Positions 25,864-35,572 are shown, counted from the stretch's first letter. The stretch is 54,103 nt of DNA from Syntrophobacteraceae bacterium (GCA_003165235.1 PLSV01000104.1:23382-77484); one strand, 5' to 3'. Numbers and translations: made by a program. Notes: generated from the letters alone by a model not told the origin.

Positions 25864-27018
25864 CTAAACTATTCCACCTTTGGGTCCGTGCTGGAGTTTC
25901 ACGGCGCAAAGCTCGGCATAGGCTGCATCGACCAGGTCCTGCGCGACGGTAGCCCGTTCGTTGATTGCGCCCACCCCAATGGCCGTCGTGATGAGGATGG
26001 CCGTATTGCCCTCCCGGTAGGGGGATTTTCTCATGGTGGAGGAAATATAAGGCATAACCTCCCGCGCTTCCTCCTCGGGCACACTGGGGAGTATGATGAG
26101 AAACTCATCGCTTCCGTACCTGCCCATAAAGAAGCCATCCTTAGGAAGGATGGCTTCCAGGAGGCGGGCCGCATGCTTTAGGACCTCCATTCCGCTCTCG
26201 AACTCATCCCAGTCATGGACGAAATTGAGGTCAACCACCAGTACTGAGAGCGCGCTCCCTGATCGCCGCGCCTTTCTGAACTCCTTCTCCAGGATCGTAT
26301 GAATCTGGAAAAAATTGAAAAGCCCGGTCAGTTGGTCCTTTACCGTAAAGTCACGGACCTTTTCATAGGTAAGGCAATTCTCCATGGAAAGAGCTATATT
26401 TATTCCGAGTTGTTCCAGAAGGTCGGTCCCGTCTTCCGGATTATATCTTCCAGGGTCGGGGCTGCCAAGCAGTAAAGCCCCGAAGAGGATGTCACCTATC
26501 TTTAGCGGGATCAGCGCCCCTGAGCGCAGTGCATGGCCGCTCGCAGAGAACATTGATGGGTAGCCGTTTCGTTCCGTCGAAAATAGCACCGGCTTGAGCC
26601 CGGGTCCGATAAGCGCGTGCCCCGATTCGCCATCCAGGGGCGAAATCCAGGTTTTGGAGTCTATTTCGCGGCTGGTCTCCGGCTCGCCCTGGAAGAACCT
26701 CTCGAGGGCTTCGGGATGCGAAAGGAATAAAACCAGAAGCCCTGTCTGGAATCGTTCCTTTATCTCCCGGAGCAAATCCTCGATGAGCCGGTCCAACTCG
26801 CGGGTCCTGAAAAGGATGCGCTCGACAGCAGCAAAATGCCTCCAGATTTTTTCGTTTTCCAAGGCGTTGGCAAGCACCCCGGCCAGCTCTTTTCGCAGAG
26901 CTTCGTTTTCTTGCCGGAGTCTTTGAACATTGCAGCTCTCGGAAGTAACGCCGCTGCATGAGGCTTGGACCTTACCGCCTGGTCCTGGCGGATTCTTTTC
27001 CCTGCTGCGTTTTGACAT
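25864..27018 (-). CDS. GAF/DUF484-type sensor with GGDEF domain
   Basis: 384 residues from the ATG at 27018. A short disordered start and a coiled coil (QRLRQENEALRKELAG) lead to a GAF-like or DUF484-like sensor (about 75-215) and then a GGDEF domain. The active-site motif reads YGSDEF instead of GGDEF, a change in the second glycine. The D, E and F are kept, so cyclase activity is possible but should not be assumed. No RxxD inhibitory site is obvious. It is cytoplasmic, since no membrane helix is seen. The gene lies 31 bases after the LOG-like gene on the same strand. Confidence 0.85.
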   Translation of the reverse strand: MSKRSREKNPPGPGGKVQASCSGVTSESCNVQRLRQENEALRKELAGVLANALENEKIWRHFAAVERILFRTRELDRLIEDLLREIKERFQTGLLVLFLSHPEALERFFQGEPETSREIDSKTWISPLDGESGHALIGPGLKPVLFSTERNGYPSMFSASGHALRSGALIPLKIGDILFGALLLGSPDPGRYNPEDGTDLLEQLGINIALSMENCLTYEKVRDFTVKDQLTGLFNFFQIHTILEKEFRKARRSGSALSVLVVDLNFVHDWDEFESGMEVLKHAARLLEAILPKDGFFMGRYGSDEFLIILPSVPEEEAREVMPYISSTMRKSPYREGNTAILITTAIGVGAINERATVAQDLVDAAYAELCAVKLQHGPKGGIV

Positions 27019-27049
27019 CGGGTTCAGCGCCTCCGGTGAACACCCGCCC

Positions 27050-27565
27050 TCAGGACCGGCTGCCCGGGAATTCGGGCGGTTTGCGGCCGAGTTCAACGAG
27101 TGTGAGGGCTTCATCAACCGCCCCCAGCGGCGTCTGGGCGGCTATCACCCCCGGGATCTGATACGGTGGCTGAAGCGCCACCACTCCTTTTCCGATTTTT
27201 AGAGCAAGCGCTATTTCGGACAGGGCGCCATATCCGCCTCCGATCGCGATAAGCACATCTGCGGTATGGACGATGATCGAGTTGCGGGCATGCCCCATGT
27301 TCGTCGCTATTGGAAAATCAATGAACTCATTTGCATCCGCCGTTTTGGGCCCTGGAAGGATCCCGAGCGTAAAGCCGCCGATTTCTTTGGCGCCGCGGGC
27401 CGCCTCGGTCATGACGCCTCCAAGACCTCCGCAAACCAGAACCGCTCCCTTGCGGGCAATTTCGCGCCCGACCTCCTCGGCCAGCTTTGTCAAATTCGGC
27501 CGGCTGGTCCCAGACCCTACCACCCCTATGATTGGACTGCCGATTTCTATTCTTTCCATCCCCAT
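27050..27565 (-). CDS. LOG/SLOG-fold protein (TIGR00725-like)
   Basis: 171 residues with the Rossmann-like SLOG fold. [12 protein letters not shown] at the start, [15 protein letters not shown] in the place of the lysine-decarboxylase-like PGGxGTxxE motif, and [15 protein letters not shown]. Related LOG enzymes cleave nucleotide 5'-monophosphates to free base and ribose phosphate; the TIGR00725 group is less well characterised. It overlaps the pcm stop by 19 bases, so pcm, this gene and the GGDEF gene probably form one operon. A start two codons later (27559) is possible. Confidence 0.85.
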   Translation of the reverse strand: MGMERIEIGSPIIGVVGSGTSRPNLTKLAEEVGREIARKGAVLVCGGLGGVMTEAARGAKEIGGFTLGILPGPKTADANEFIDFPIATNMGHARNSIIVHTADVLIAIGGGYGALSEIALALKIGKGVVALQPPYQIPGVIAAQTPLGAVDEALTLVELGRKPPEFPGSRS

Positions 27566-28191
27566 TTCCCCACCAGGTTCACGAAGCGAACCCCGCCCAG
27601 ATTTGTTTTCTTGATCCCCTCCGCCAGTCGTCTGACCAGAATGAGGTCTTGACCGAACCGGTCGCCGACGGGGACGACCAGTCTGCCACCCATATTGAGC
27701 TGATCAATGAGGGGCTGCGGAATTTTAGGAGTGCCGGCCGTAACGATAATACCATCGAAAGGCGCGTCGTCCGGCCAGCCAAGCGATCCGTCTCCGACCC
27801 GGACAATGATATTCTGATATCCCAGTTTCCGGAGTATCGAATTTGCACGATACGCAAGGTCCGGATGGCGCTCGATAGAAAAAACCCGGTCCGCCAGTTC
27901 GGCAAGTATCGCCGACTGGTAACCTGAACCCGTTCCTATTTCCAGGACTTTTTCTGCGCCATTGAGTTCCAGGCTCTCAGTCATAAGCGCCACTATGTAA
28001 GGCTGGGAGATAGTCTGCTTTTCGGCGATCGGCAGCGGATGGTCGCTGTAAGCCTGGTCCCGAAGCGCTTCATCCACGAACAGATGCCTCGGCACCTTTC
28101 GCATAGCTTCGAAAACACCCTCATCGTGGATGCCACGCGCCGCGATCTGGGTTTCCACCATGCGTTCACGAGCCTTCTTGAAGTTGACCAT
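27547..28191 (-). CDS. pcm: Protein-L-isoaspartate O-methyltransferase
   Basis: S-adenosylmethionine-dependent repair of isoaspartyl residues in aged proteins. 214 residues, normal length. Seen: the start [18 protein letters not shown], the substrate loop [20 protein letters not shown], the SAM motif [18 protein letters not shown], and the post-motif region [10 protein letters not shown]. First gene of a likely operon with the LOG-like and GGDEF genes. Confidence 0.96.
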   Translation of the reverse strand: MVNFKKARERMVETQIAARGIHDEGVFEAMRKVPRHLFVDEALRDQAYSDHPLPIAEKQTISQPYIVALMTESLELNGAEKVLEIGTGSGYQSAILAELADRVFSIERHPDLAYRANSILRKLGYQNIIVRVGDGSLGWPDDAPFDGIIVTAGTPKIPQPLIDQLNMGGRLVVPVGDRFGQDLILVRRLAEGIKKTNLGGVRFVNLVGKWGWKE

Positions 28192-28321
28192 GCCGACATT
28201 TCCAATTTAACAGTCGCCCAACCGACCTTACACGAATTGCCGAGAGCAGGGGAGCCATGAGGCGTTTTCCAACATTAAAAAGGATAAAGCAAGGAGATTT
28301 TAAATGCACTCAGATTCGCGC

Positions 28322-30253
28322 TCAGAGCAGGTTGGCCCACGAACAGTATTTGAGGCAGAGCGGATCGGATATCCCTTCCAGCTTACCGAGTGAAATATGG
28401 CGAAGCCTTCGCCTGAACCATGTCCCAAAAGCAAATCGCTCTCGCCCGTCAAAAACCCAGGGCGATACGGATTCCATTTCCGTTTGGACCGGCAGGAGAG
28501 GAAAAACCTGCGTCCCAGTATAGATGAAAGCGAGGTTGTCCTTCCAGGACGAATCATAGTTGAGGAAGAATTTCATATCGAGGTCTTTGAATATCCATCG
28601 ATATGCCTCCGGGCAGTGATTTTCGTTGAGGGGCCTAAGAGCAAAAAGCGCCTTCTGCGGATAGTCCTTGAGAATGATTCGGGTGGCGCCGGCGCGCTCG
28701 GCGCCATGCAACCCGCCCGAGGAGGCGCCGGTGTCGAATATGCCTATCGCTCTGAAAGGCAAGCCGCGCCCGGCCAAATCTTCAAGGGCGAGCCCGAGGC
28801 TTGGGACCTTGCCGTGTGAAGTGTCATCCCAAAGCAGGATCAATGGATTTCGAATATTCGCCGATGCCAATCGAAACAGACGTTCCAGGTAAGCAGCGTC
28901 CGCCCGCCTTTGAGATGAGATGAAAAACTTATCTATCCAGGGCAGGACCAGGGATGGGATTTTGCCGGAATCAAGCATTCTCTGACCCTGGTTTGCAATC
29001 GCAAAAAGCAATATGAGACCGTCTGCCCAAGTCTCACGAGCCTTTTCAATCCACTCCAGGACCTGCTGGGTCGATATGCGCTGGTGAGGGCTAAGCGCTC
29101 CCGGCCATTCGTATTTGTTTCCATTTGCAATCCTGTCGGCAGATTCCTTCCATAGGGGGGATTCAGGCTCTTTAGTTCCTGCAGGACCACAGGGACCATC
29201 TTCGGCAAAAATCGGCCTCCGGCAGGATGTAAAAAGCGAGGAAATTAGCGAGTTTTCAACCGCGCTGGCTGCTTTGGGGGCGAAAAGACGCTCGAACCTC
29301 ATATCACAAAGGCCCACAACTGAATAGATATCGAAGGATTTCCGGATTTCCTCCGCCTCTTCAAGAACCTCATGGACAAAGAGGCCGTAGAGCGCCGGAG
29401 AGGCGAACTGAGCTGCAAAGTCTTCTATGGCCCAACCTCCCGCTGCACCCAGAGAGGCGTTATGCCAGCTCAGGACGACCCGGCCTGTTCGACTGCTAAC
29501 CTCACGCGAAAGCCGCCTTATTTCCAGGAGTTCCCCGGCCTGGTTCTGAATGAGTTTTTCCCAGAAAGCAATCTTTCGGGACCGCTCGCCTCCCCAGTAG
29601 AGCTGCCTCATCGTTTGGGCCGGCGCGTCCCGCTGAGCAATCGCCACTTTGGAGGCAACAGCCTTTCCATGTACTCTCCATGCAGACTTCACACGTCCGG
29701 ACCGCCTCGACGCCTTTAGGAACCGCAGGTCCCGGAGGGTGGTCTCAAGGCCGTAGTCCGGAAGACTGCAAGCCGCGTCCAAACCCGAGATCAGGCGTTT
29801 CCTCAGGATGCTCCATCTTTTCCTGAACGCCTGAGAAGGTTGCCCTATGCCGGGGAATATCCTTTTTGCATCGATATGGTCGATGAAAGGACGTAGCGGA
29901 AATCTCCTGTCAAAAAGCCAGGCCAGAAGATTCGGCGGTATTTTGAATAGAAGGCGGATGAAGAATTCATGCGCATCGGGACCACGAAAGATCCTTCCTG
30001 CTGAGGCAAGCAATTCACAGAAAACTTTAAGAAGCGGCTCTGGAATGTCCCGCATTCTGATCCGAAATTTATGGAGGTAAGAGGCCATGCCAAGATAATA
30101 GCAGTTGGGTTCCACCCCGTCCGGATAAAGCAGCAAGTCCAGGGCCTCCCTGCGGGTAGGAGCAGCCATGAGCCTGGGGTCGGACATCAGATGCCGGAAC
30201 TTTTCCGCTCCGCGACATACGCCCTCCCTGTTCCGTTCTCTGCATTCCGACAT
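28322..30253 (-). CDS. Large protein of unknown function
   Basis: 643 residues with strong coding character and a good ribosome site (GGAGG four bases before ATG). I do not recognise a family. The sequence looks soluble and mostly helical, with an Arg-rich N-terminal half (residues 50-230). Later segments resemble nucleotide or sugar-binding alpha/beta proteins only weakly (NPLILLWDDTSHG, FRAIGIFDTGASSGGL). A run TSCRRPIFAEDGPCGPAG carries two cysteines. No signal peptide or membrane helix is clear. It stands between pcm and DUF3303 on the same strand. Confidence 0.6.
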   Translation of the reverse strand: MSECRERNREGVCRGAEKFRHLMSDPRLMAAPTRREALDLLLYPDGVEPNCYYLGMASYLHKFRIRMRDIPEPLLKVFCELLASAGRIFRGPDAHEFFIRLLFKIPPNLLAWLFDRRFPLRPFIDHIDAKRIFPGIGQPSQAFRKRWSILRKRLISGLDAACSLPDYGLETTLRDLRFLKASRRSGRVKSAWRVHGKAVASKVAIAQRDAPAQTMRQLYWGGERSRKIAFWEKLIQNQAGELLEIRRLSREVSSRTGRVVLSWHNASLGAAGGWAIEDFAAQFASPALYGLFVHEVLEEAEEIRKSFDIYSVVGLCDMRFERLFAPKAASAVENSLISSLFTSCRRPIFAEDGPCGPAGTKEPESPLWKESADRIANGNKYEWPGALSPHQRISTQQVLEWIEKARETWADGLILLFAIANQGQRMLDSGKIPSLVLPWIDKFFISSQRRADAAYLERLFRLASANIRNPLILLWDDTSHGKVPSLGLALEDLAGRGLPFRAIGIFDTGASSGGLHGAERAGATRIILKDYPQKALFALRPLNENHCPEAYRWIFKDLDMKFFLNYDSSWKDNLAFIYTGTQVFPLLPVQTEMESVSPWVFDGRERFAFGTWFRRRLRHISLGKLEGISDPLCLKYCSWANLL

Positions 30254-30512
30254 CCGCCCTCCGGCGTTCGGCTAACGCCCTGCGCCAGCGACCCCGGCTT
30301 CGGCAAATCTTTCATTCTCGCCCAAGATCTTAGCCGTCGCCTCAACTATGTGCATGGCGAGATCAGAGCCTGTCCCTCCCCCTGAACGCATGTTCAGACA
30401 GGGCCATCGCCTATGAAATGAAAATCCTCCGGACCTGAACGAGAAAAGGTCAAGAGGATCGCTTAACGGCATCGCAATCACGGGATCAGACGCAGGGCGC
30501 GTGGAAATCTCT

Positions 30513-30788
30513 TCAGGACTTTTTCCCGGCCTTCTTGAGCAGCTTCAACGCCTTTTCCGTCTCCATAACCGGTATGATTTCCGCTACGCCCAGATCGGTC
30601 CAGCTAAATATGGACGCGGCGAGATGCGTATCGTCCTCAGCTTCGAACAACCGGAACACCCTATGGCCGGAAAGATCGAACCACTCGCCCTTTATCGTCA
30701 CTCCGACTGACTTTTCCGACCCCATTCCACGTTCGATCACAAGGTTTCTATCCTCGGGAGAATAGCTGAATATGGCTATGAAAAGCAT
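30513..30788 (-). CDS. DUF3303-like small protein
   Basis: 91 residues: MLFIAIFSYSPEDRNLVIER, then VTIKGEWFDLSGHRVFRL and a DLGVAEIIPVM strand. This follows the alpha/beta ferredoxin-like DUF3303 pattern (start MLFxxxYxxxPExR, later GxWxDxxGxRxxxLxE). Function of the family is not established; the fold resembles dimeric barrel proteins. The ribosome site AAAGGAG is strong. The 30254-30512 gap after it holds only an ORF on the minus strand (30272-30481) that I cannot support. Confidence 0.7.
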   Translation of the reverse strand: MLFIAIFSYSPEDRNLVIERGMGSEKSVGVTIKGEWFDLSGHRVFRLFEAEDDTHLAASIFSWTDLGVAEIIPVMETEKALKLLKKAGKKS

Positions 30789-30963
30789 TGCGGATCTCCT
30801 TTCTCGTTTACGGTTCGATTCCCGCCACTATTCCCTTCAGCGAATTGGCAGGATTATTATAGAAGCAGGGACTGGCAAAACGCAAGCTATTTGACTTTGG
30901 GCCCGGCGGGAAACCGGCGTGAGTCTCAGGAATATTGCGTCAGAAACCGTTCTTTTCGACCTT

Positions 30964-31809
30964 TTATACTGACTTCGGACCTCCGTTCAACAACTGCTCG
31001 CTCACTAGCGAATCCACTCTGTGCGCTTCGGCCATATTTCCCCGTTTGCGGCATCCATCGGAATAAATCCGGTGTTTTTCCTCGAGTATTTTTTCAGCGG
31101 CGAGACGCTGTTCGGAACTGAGCGGTGTTGTGCGAATCAGTTTGAGGATGGCTTCTATACGATATTTGTCCAGGTTCGCAATGTTGGCCGAGAGTTGGTC
31201 AGGATGACCGCCACGCTTGACAATAAGAGGTTTTTCGACCAGCCCGATGGGAAAACGACAGCCGATCCGCAGCCAGAGATCGTAGTCTTCACAAGCGGGC
31301 AGAGATTCGTCAAAGAGTCCGACTAAGTCGAAAACCCTGCGGTGCACTACCACCGCGGAAGGGCTCACGAGGCATCTTTCGAGTAGTAGAGGGAAGCAGT
31401 AACCGCTCGGTTTCCTATGATATTTTCGGGGATTGAGGCGCCTGCCGTTTCGGACCCATATCTCGTCGGTTTGGCACACAAAGGTTTCGGGGTGATCCGA
31501 AAAGAACTTCATCTGTGCGCGGAGTTTGCCAGGGCCCCATAGATCGTCCGAATCGAGAAACGCGATCCACTCACCACTGGACCTGGAGATGCCCAGGTTT
31601 CGAGCCTTGCTTACCCCCGAATGCTCATGGCGGATGTAGGCTATCTCTCCAGCCAGGGCTGCAAGCGCATTTGCGGTATTATCTGTTGAGCCGTCATCGA
31701 CCACTATGATCTCGACATCCTCGGGAACGTCCTTTTGATCGAGAACAGAGCGCACAGCCTCCACCAGAAGCTTTGCCCGGTTAAATGTCGGTATTACTAC
31801 GCTGATCAT
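30964..31809 (-). CDS. Family 2 glycosyltransferase
   Basis: 281 residues with the GT-A fold: VVIPTFNRAKLLVEAVRSVL, IIVVDDGSTDNT, and the metal-binding DxD in AFLDSDDLW. A C-terminal helical part (EQRLAAEKILEEKHRI) probably completes the acceptor side. It transfers a sugar from a nucleotide donor to an unknown acceptor, commonly surface polysaccharide. There is no polysaccharide operon around it, so it is a lone gene. Confidence 0.9.
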   Translation of the reverse strand: MISVVIPTFNRAKLLVEAVRSVLDQKDVPEDVEIIVVDDGSTDNTANALAALAGEIAYIRHEHSGVSKARNLGISRSSGEWIAFLDSDDLWGPGKLRAQMKFFSDHPETFVCQTDEIWVRNGRRLNPRKYHRKPSGYCFPLLLERCLVSPSAVVVHRRVFDLVGLFDESLPACEDYDLWLRIGCRFPIGLVEKPLIVKRGGHPDQLSANIANLDKYRIEAILKLIRTTPLSSEQRLAAEKILEEKHRIYSDGCRKRGNMAEAHRVDSLVSEQLLNGGPKSV

Positions 31810-32120
31810 GACCTGTCCGGCGAAATGGTTTCGGCCCGGAGCCCATAAAGATTGACCTCCCGAGCTAAATGGGGTAGAGATAAAAGGTAATGCCGGTCAA
31901 ACTCGGCGCACAAGTGTGAGTTGTTGAGGTATAGCAAATCTTGTTGCTCTTTTAAATCGTAAGGTTTCAGGCGCCCTTTGTTTCCATTCTTCGTTTCCGG
32001 GGACGCGGTATTTCCCTGACAAGAGAGGATCAAATTGAGCTGGGTGCAGTCCTTGAATGTCCGTCTGTACGGGATCAAGGATTTTTTTGTTTCCGGACAG
32101 AAAATCGAGGTGAAAATAAG
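31810..32120. other. Divergent intergenic region before the corrin genes
   Basis: 311 bases separating the minus-strand glycosyltransferase from the plus-strand corrin operon. I looked for the B12-box (AGCCAGGAGACCTGCC-like) and other cobalamin-riboswitch helices and did not find them. A long antisense ORF covers part of it (31806-32792 minus), but it is a shadow of cbiC. Confidence 0.5.
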
Positions 32121-32807
32121 GTGATGCTGCAATTTCCGCCAAATGACGCACAGGACCGGCCCGGCTTGGTCGAAGCCGGACGGAAGATCGAACGGGAGAG
32201 TTTTCGCATCATCGAAAAAGAGATGGGGCAACACTCTTTCCCGCACGATCAGTGGCGGATAGTTCGTCGAGTTATCCATACGACCGGCGATTTCGATTAT
32301 GCTCAGAGGATGCGTTTCTCCCCTGAGGCTGTTTCCCGCGGGATCGAAGCGCTCAGAAATAGAGCCCGCATCTACGCGGACACTCGGATGATTCGGGCCG
32401 GGCTTTCTCCCTGGCGTCTGGCATGGCGCGGCAATGAGGTGGTTTGTCCGGCTGAAAGCCCGCAGAGCCAGGAACTTGCTGAAAGGACCGGAGTGACGCG
32501 CACGCTTGCAGCGTTCCGGAATTGCGCTTCGTGTCTGGACGGGACTGTAATCGCAGTTGGAAACGCACCGACGGCGCTTTTGGAAGTAATCCGCCTGATT
32601 GAAGAAGATGGGGTCAGGCCGGGCCTGGTGATAGGTGTCCCCGTCGGATTCGTGCAGGCCGAAGAGTCGAAAAGCGCTCTCCTCAATGTCGTAAAACAGC
32701 CTTCGATAACTGTCCTTGGCACAAAAGGCGGCAGTTCGGTCGCCGTAGCCATAATCCATGCGCTTCTGGAACTTGCTAAAGCCGGGGAACAAGAATTGCC
32801 GAGCTGA
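32121..32807 (+). CDS. cbiC: Precorrin-8X methylmutase
   Basis: Moves the C11 methyl group to C12 in (cobalt-)precorrin-8X, giving hydrogenobyrinate or cobyrinate, a late step of the corrin pathway. 228 residues, normal length. Seen: IVRRVIHTTGDFDYA with the catalytic histidine, ADTRMIRAGL, GNAPTALLEVIRLIEE, and IGVPVGFVQAEESK. A GTG start (32121) is used by the longest frame and an ATG follows at once. CbiC rather than CobH is chosen because cbiD, an anaerobic-route gene, is next. Confidence 0.95.
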   Translation: MMLQFPPNDAQDRPGLVEAGRKIERESFRIIEKEMGQHSFPHDQWRIVRRVIHTTGDFDYAQRMRFSPEAVSRGIEALRNRARIYADTRMIRAGLSPWRLAWRGNEVVCPAESPQSQELAERTGVTRTLAAFRNCASCLDGTVIAVGNAPTALLEVIRLIEEDGVRPGLVIGVPVGFVQAEESKSALLNVVKQPSITVLGTKGGSSVAVAIIHALLELAKAGEQELPS

Positions 32808-32844
32808 ATGGGCGACTCATTGCATCGTTCGGATCAAGCTGTCA

Positions 32845-34122
32845 ATGCCCTATAATCCGTCTAAATCCGATAGTAAAAGGGGCAGGCTCCGTTGCGGCTT
32901 CAGCTCCGGAACGGCTGCCGCTGCGGCAGCCAAAGCCGCCTTGCGCCACCTGCTCACCGGCGTCTCCGCCGATGCCGTAGCCGTCCGGCTGCCTTCGGGC
33001 GTATATCTTGCGGTTCCCGTGGCATGGAGCAGAATGCAGGGCGGGACTGCATGCGCTTCGGTCATAAAAGACGGGGGAGACGACCCCGATATTACAAATG
33101 GAGCAGAGATAAGAGCAACAGTCAGTATCTTGCGCCATGGACCTAAGCATGCCGGCCGGGCAGAGCGTGACCGGCCGGGAATTTTGCTGGTCGCGGGCAA
33201 GGGGGTCGGCCTGGTTACAAAGCCAGGCCTTGCTGCAGCTCCGGGCGAACCGGCCATAAATCCGGCGCCCAGGAAAATGCTCTCCGAAAACATGACTCTT
33301 GAGCTCATGCGCTCGGAAGATTTCGAACTTGAACGGCTATTTTTGAATTGCTCCGATCTTGCCATTCCAGCAAGCCGGACCACGCAGAGAGATAAGCCGA
33401 CCCTGCGCCTGCCATTTTGGGCTAAAACCGGGCCGGTGGAGACTTTCATGCGTGCGAATAATTTCTCGGTCATGGTCGAAATCGAAGTCCCCAGAGGCGA
33501 AGAACTTGCCAGGCACACACTCAATCCCCGCCTGGGGGTTCTCGGTGGAATCTCCATTCTCGGCACGACCGGCCTCGTCAAACCATTCTCTCATGAAGCC
33601 TACGAGCAGACCATCCAGGCTGCTATTTCGGTCGCCGCCTCCAACGGATGCGACGCGATGGTCCTCAGCACCGGCGGAAAAAGCGAGCGATTCGCCATGG
33701 GCCTTCTTCCGGAACTCCCCACCGAGGCTTTCGTCCAGATTGCCGATTTCTTTTCTTTTGCCGTCAGGGAGGCGCGACTGTATGGTTTTTCCCGTATAAT
33801 TCACAGCATTTTTTTTGGTAAAGCCGTCAAGATGGCCCAGGGACATCCTTATACCCACGCGCATTCGGCGCCGCTCGATCTTGACTTCCTGGCGGGGATA
33901 GCTCATAGCCTGGGTCATGATGCCGCTCACTGCCGGGAATTGGCTTTGGCGAATACTGCGCGGCATGCTCTGGAGATTATTGCAGGCAAGGGTTCATACA
34001 ATATACTGGAATCAGTCGCCCAAAGAGCCGCTGTGCAGTCGGCGCGGCTTGCAGGCGAGGGCGCCGAGATCCGTCTGCTTCTTTTGGATTACAACGGCCG
34101 TCTGCTTGCGGATGTAAAATGA
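32845..34122 (+). CDS. cbiD: Cobalt-precorrin-5B C1-methyltransferase
   Basis: SAM-dependent C1 methylation in the anaerobic, early-cobalt corrin route. 425 residues, longer than the usual 360-380. Seen: CGFSSGTAAAAAAKAAL, VIKDGGDDPDITNGAEI, GVGLVTKPGLAAAPGEPAINP, LGVLGGISILGTTGLVKPFS and the C-terminal GHPYTHA. Between the PAINP block and the GEELARHTLNPRLG block lies an extra stretch of roughly 30-40 residues (LMRSEDFELERLFLNCSDL and on). The ribosome site is weak. It overlaps the next gene by four bases. Confidence 0.92.
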   Translation: MPYNPSKSDSKRGRLRCGFSSGTAAAAAAKAALRHLLTGVSADAVAVRLPSGVYLAVPVAWSRMQGGTACASVIKDGGDDPDITNGAEIRATVSILRHGPKHAGRAERDRPGILLVAGKGVGLVTKPGLAAAPGEPAINPAPRKMLSENMTLELMRSEDFELERLFLNCSDLAIPASRTTQRDKPTLRLPFWAKTGPVETFMRANNFSVMVEIEVPRGEELARHTLNPRLGVLGGISILGTTGLVKPFSHEAYEQTIQAAISVAASNGCDAMVLSTGGKSERFAMGLLPELPTEAFVQIADFFSFAVREARLYGFSRIIHSIFFGKAVKMAQGHPYTHAHSAPLDLDFLAGIAHSLGHDAAHCRELALANTARHALEIIAGKGSYNILESVAQRAAVQSARLAGEGAEIRLLLLDYNGRLLADVK

Positions 34123-35477
34123 ATACGATCGATACTGACTTCTTCAATCAGGGGCATGGCCAGCCCCGGACCGGGTCCGGGGCTGGCCCTCGAGGAGCGT
34201 CGATCTCTAATGTCTTGAAACCGAGTGACTGGAAGCCGCCCCTGATTGCCGCGATTGGAATGGGCGCCGGCCCGCAATGCCTGGGGGCTTTGGTCCTCGA
34301 ATGGATCGGGGCGGCGCAAATTTTGGCCGGCGGCGGCAGGCATCTTGAACTCTTCCCAGACCATGCCGGGGAAAAACTTTCGCTCAAGTCCCCTCTGTCA
34401 GAGAGCCTGGAAGAGATCGGCAGGATTTCAAAAACAAAGCGGGTAGCAGTCCTTTGCTCCGGCGATCCTCTGTTCTTCGGCATTGGGAGGACATTGGCGG
34501 ACAGGTTTGGGATGCAGCGCCTCATGGTGATCCCAAATGTCACCAGCGTTCAGACCCTGTGCGCCAGGATCTGCGAGAGCTGGGATTCAATTGACGCCAT
34601 AAGCTTTCACGGCCTCAAAGGCGAGGCCGACATCGGGAGCGTCCTCGATATCCTTGACAGGGGCCGGAAGGTCGCCATAATCACCGACCCTCAGCACAAC
34701 CCGCAATGGATCGCACGTGAATTGATCAAATCAAGCCAGTGCGAATGCAAGCTCATCATCGGGGAGAACCTGGGAGCGCCATCTGAGAGAGTACGATCAT
34801 TTTCGCCTTCGGATGCCTCAGACGCGGAGTTTTCACCCTTGAACGTCATTCTTATCCAACCTGCCGAACCTGTCGTCAAAACTGATCAGAGGGACAAGTC
34901 CGGACGGATTTTCGGGTTTGACGAGGAGGCGTTCGAACGGCAAGCCGGGATGATTACAAAGATGGAAGTGAGGGCGGTGGTCCTTGCTTCACTTCAGCTA
35001 GGGCATGGGCAGGTTCTTTGGGACCTCGGCGCGGCCACGGGCTCGGTCTCCGTGGAAGCCACCAGGATAGCACGCCTGAAGCGGGTTTTGGCGGTCGAAA
35101 AAAACCAATCCAGGTATTCCAAACTCCTTCGAAATCTGGAGGAGTTCGGCGCATCAAAGGTGGAGACCGTATGCGCAAGGGCCTCGGATGCGATCGGCGC
35201 CTTTCCCGACCCGGATCGGGTCTTCATCGGAGGAAGCGGGGACGATCTCGACGCGATCCTCGAAGCCGTAGCTCAGAGGCTCCTTCCAGATGGGAGAGTG
35301 GTTCAGACAGTCGTCCTGCTTCAGACGCTCGAGAAGGTGAACACCTTCTGGAAGGACAGGGATTTCAACGTGTCCATCGTTCAGCTCCAGGTGAACCGCT
35401 CGGTTCCCACCGGGAAGGACCTGAGGCTGGAAGCTCTCAATCCTGTCTTTGTCGTGTCAGCCTGGCGGAGTAAATGA
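34119..35477 (+). CDS. cobL: Precorrin-6Y C5,15-methyltransferase, CbiE-CbiT fusion
   Basis: Bifunctional enzyme that methylates C5 and C15 and decarboxylates the C12 acetate. 452 residues. An N-terminal extension of about 40 residues precedes a CbiE tetrapyrrole methyltransferase domain (LIAAIGMGAG, LCSGDPLFFGIG, AISFHGL, ITDPQHNP, IGENLGAPSERV). A CbiT domain follows (LWDLGAATGSVSVEATR, with VFIGGSGDDL). ATGA overlap with cbiD indicates translational coupling. Together with cbiC and cbiD it covers middle and late ring steps; the other cbi genes are not in the window. Confidence 0.93.
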   Translation: MNTIDTDFFNQGHGQPRTGSGAGPRGASISNVLKPSDWKPPLIAAIGMGAGPQCLGALVLEWIGAAQILAGGGRHLELFPDHAGEKLSLKSPLSESLEEIGRISKTKRVAVLCSGDPLFFGIGRTLADRFGMQRLMVIPNVTSVQTLCARICESWDSIDAISFHGLKGEADIGSVLDILDRGRKVAIITDPQHNPQWIARELIKSSQCECKLIIGENLGAPSERVRSFSPSDASDAEFSPLNVILIQPAEPVVKTDQRDKSGRIFGFDEEAFERQAGMITKMEVRAVVLASLQLGHGQVLWDLGAATGSVSVEATRIARLKRVLAVEKNQSRYSKLLRNLEEFGASKVETVCARASDAIGAFPDPDRVFIGGSGDDLDAILEAVAQRLLPDGRVVQTVVLLQTLEKVNTFWKDRDFNVSIVQLQVNRSVPTGKDLRLEALNPVFVVSAWRSK

Positions 35478-35572
35478 TATCGGCGAAGCAGCCGGCGATT
35501 AGCGATCCGCCATTGGCTTGAATCGTTCTAACCTGACCGCTGACGGCCGGCGGCCAACACAACAGTTTCTTT

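Noticed and set aside
30272..30481. 69-codon ORF between DUF3303 and the large unknown protein
   Set aside because: No ribosome site and no family; only the C-terminal half looks protein-like.
31810..32120. Possible cobalamin riboswitch before cbiC
   Set aside because: No B12 box or matching helices were found by eye.
31806..32792. Minus-strand ORF of 328 codons opposite cbiC
   Set aside because: cbiC on the plus strand has full family motifs; the antisense frame has none and extends through the intergenic region. It is a composition artefact of GC-rich DNA.
32850..33966. Antisense ORFs of 243 and 209 codons opposite cbiD
   Set aside because: They overlap the well-supported cbiD frame and show no domain.
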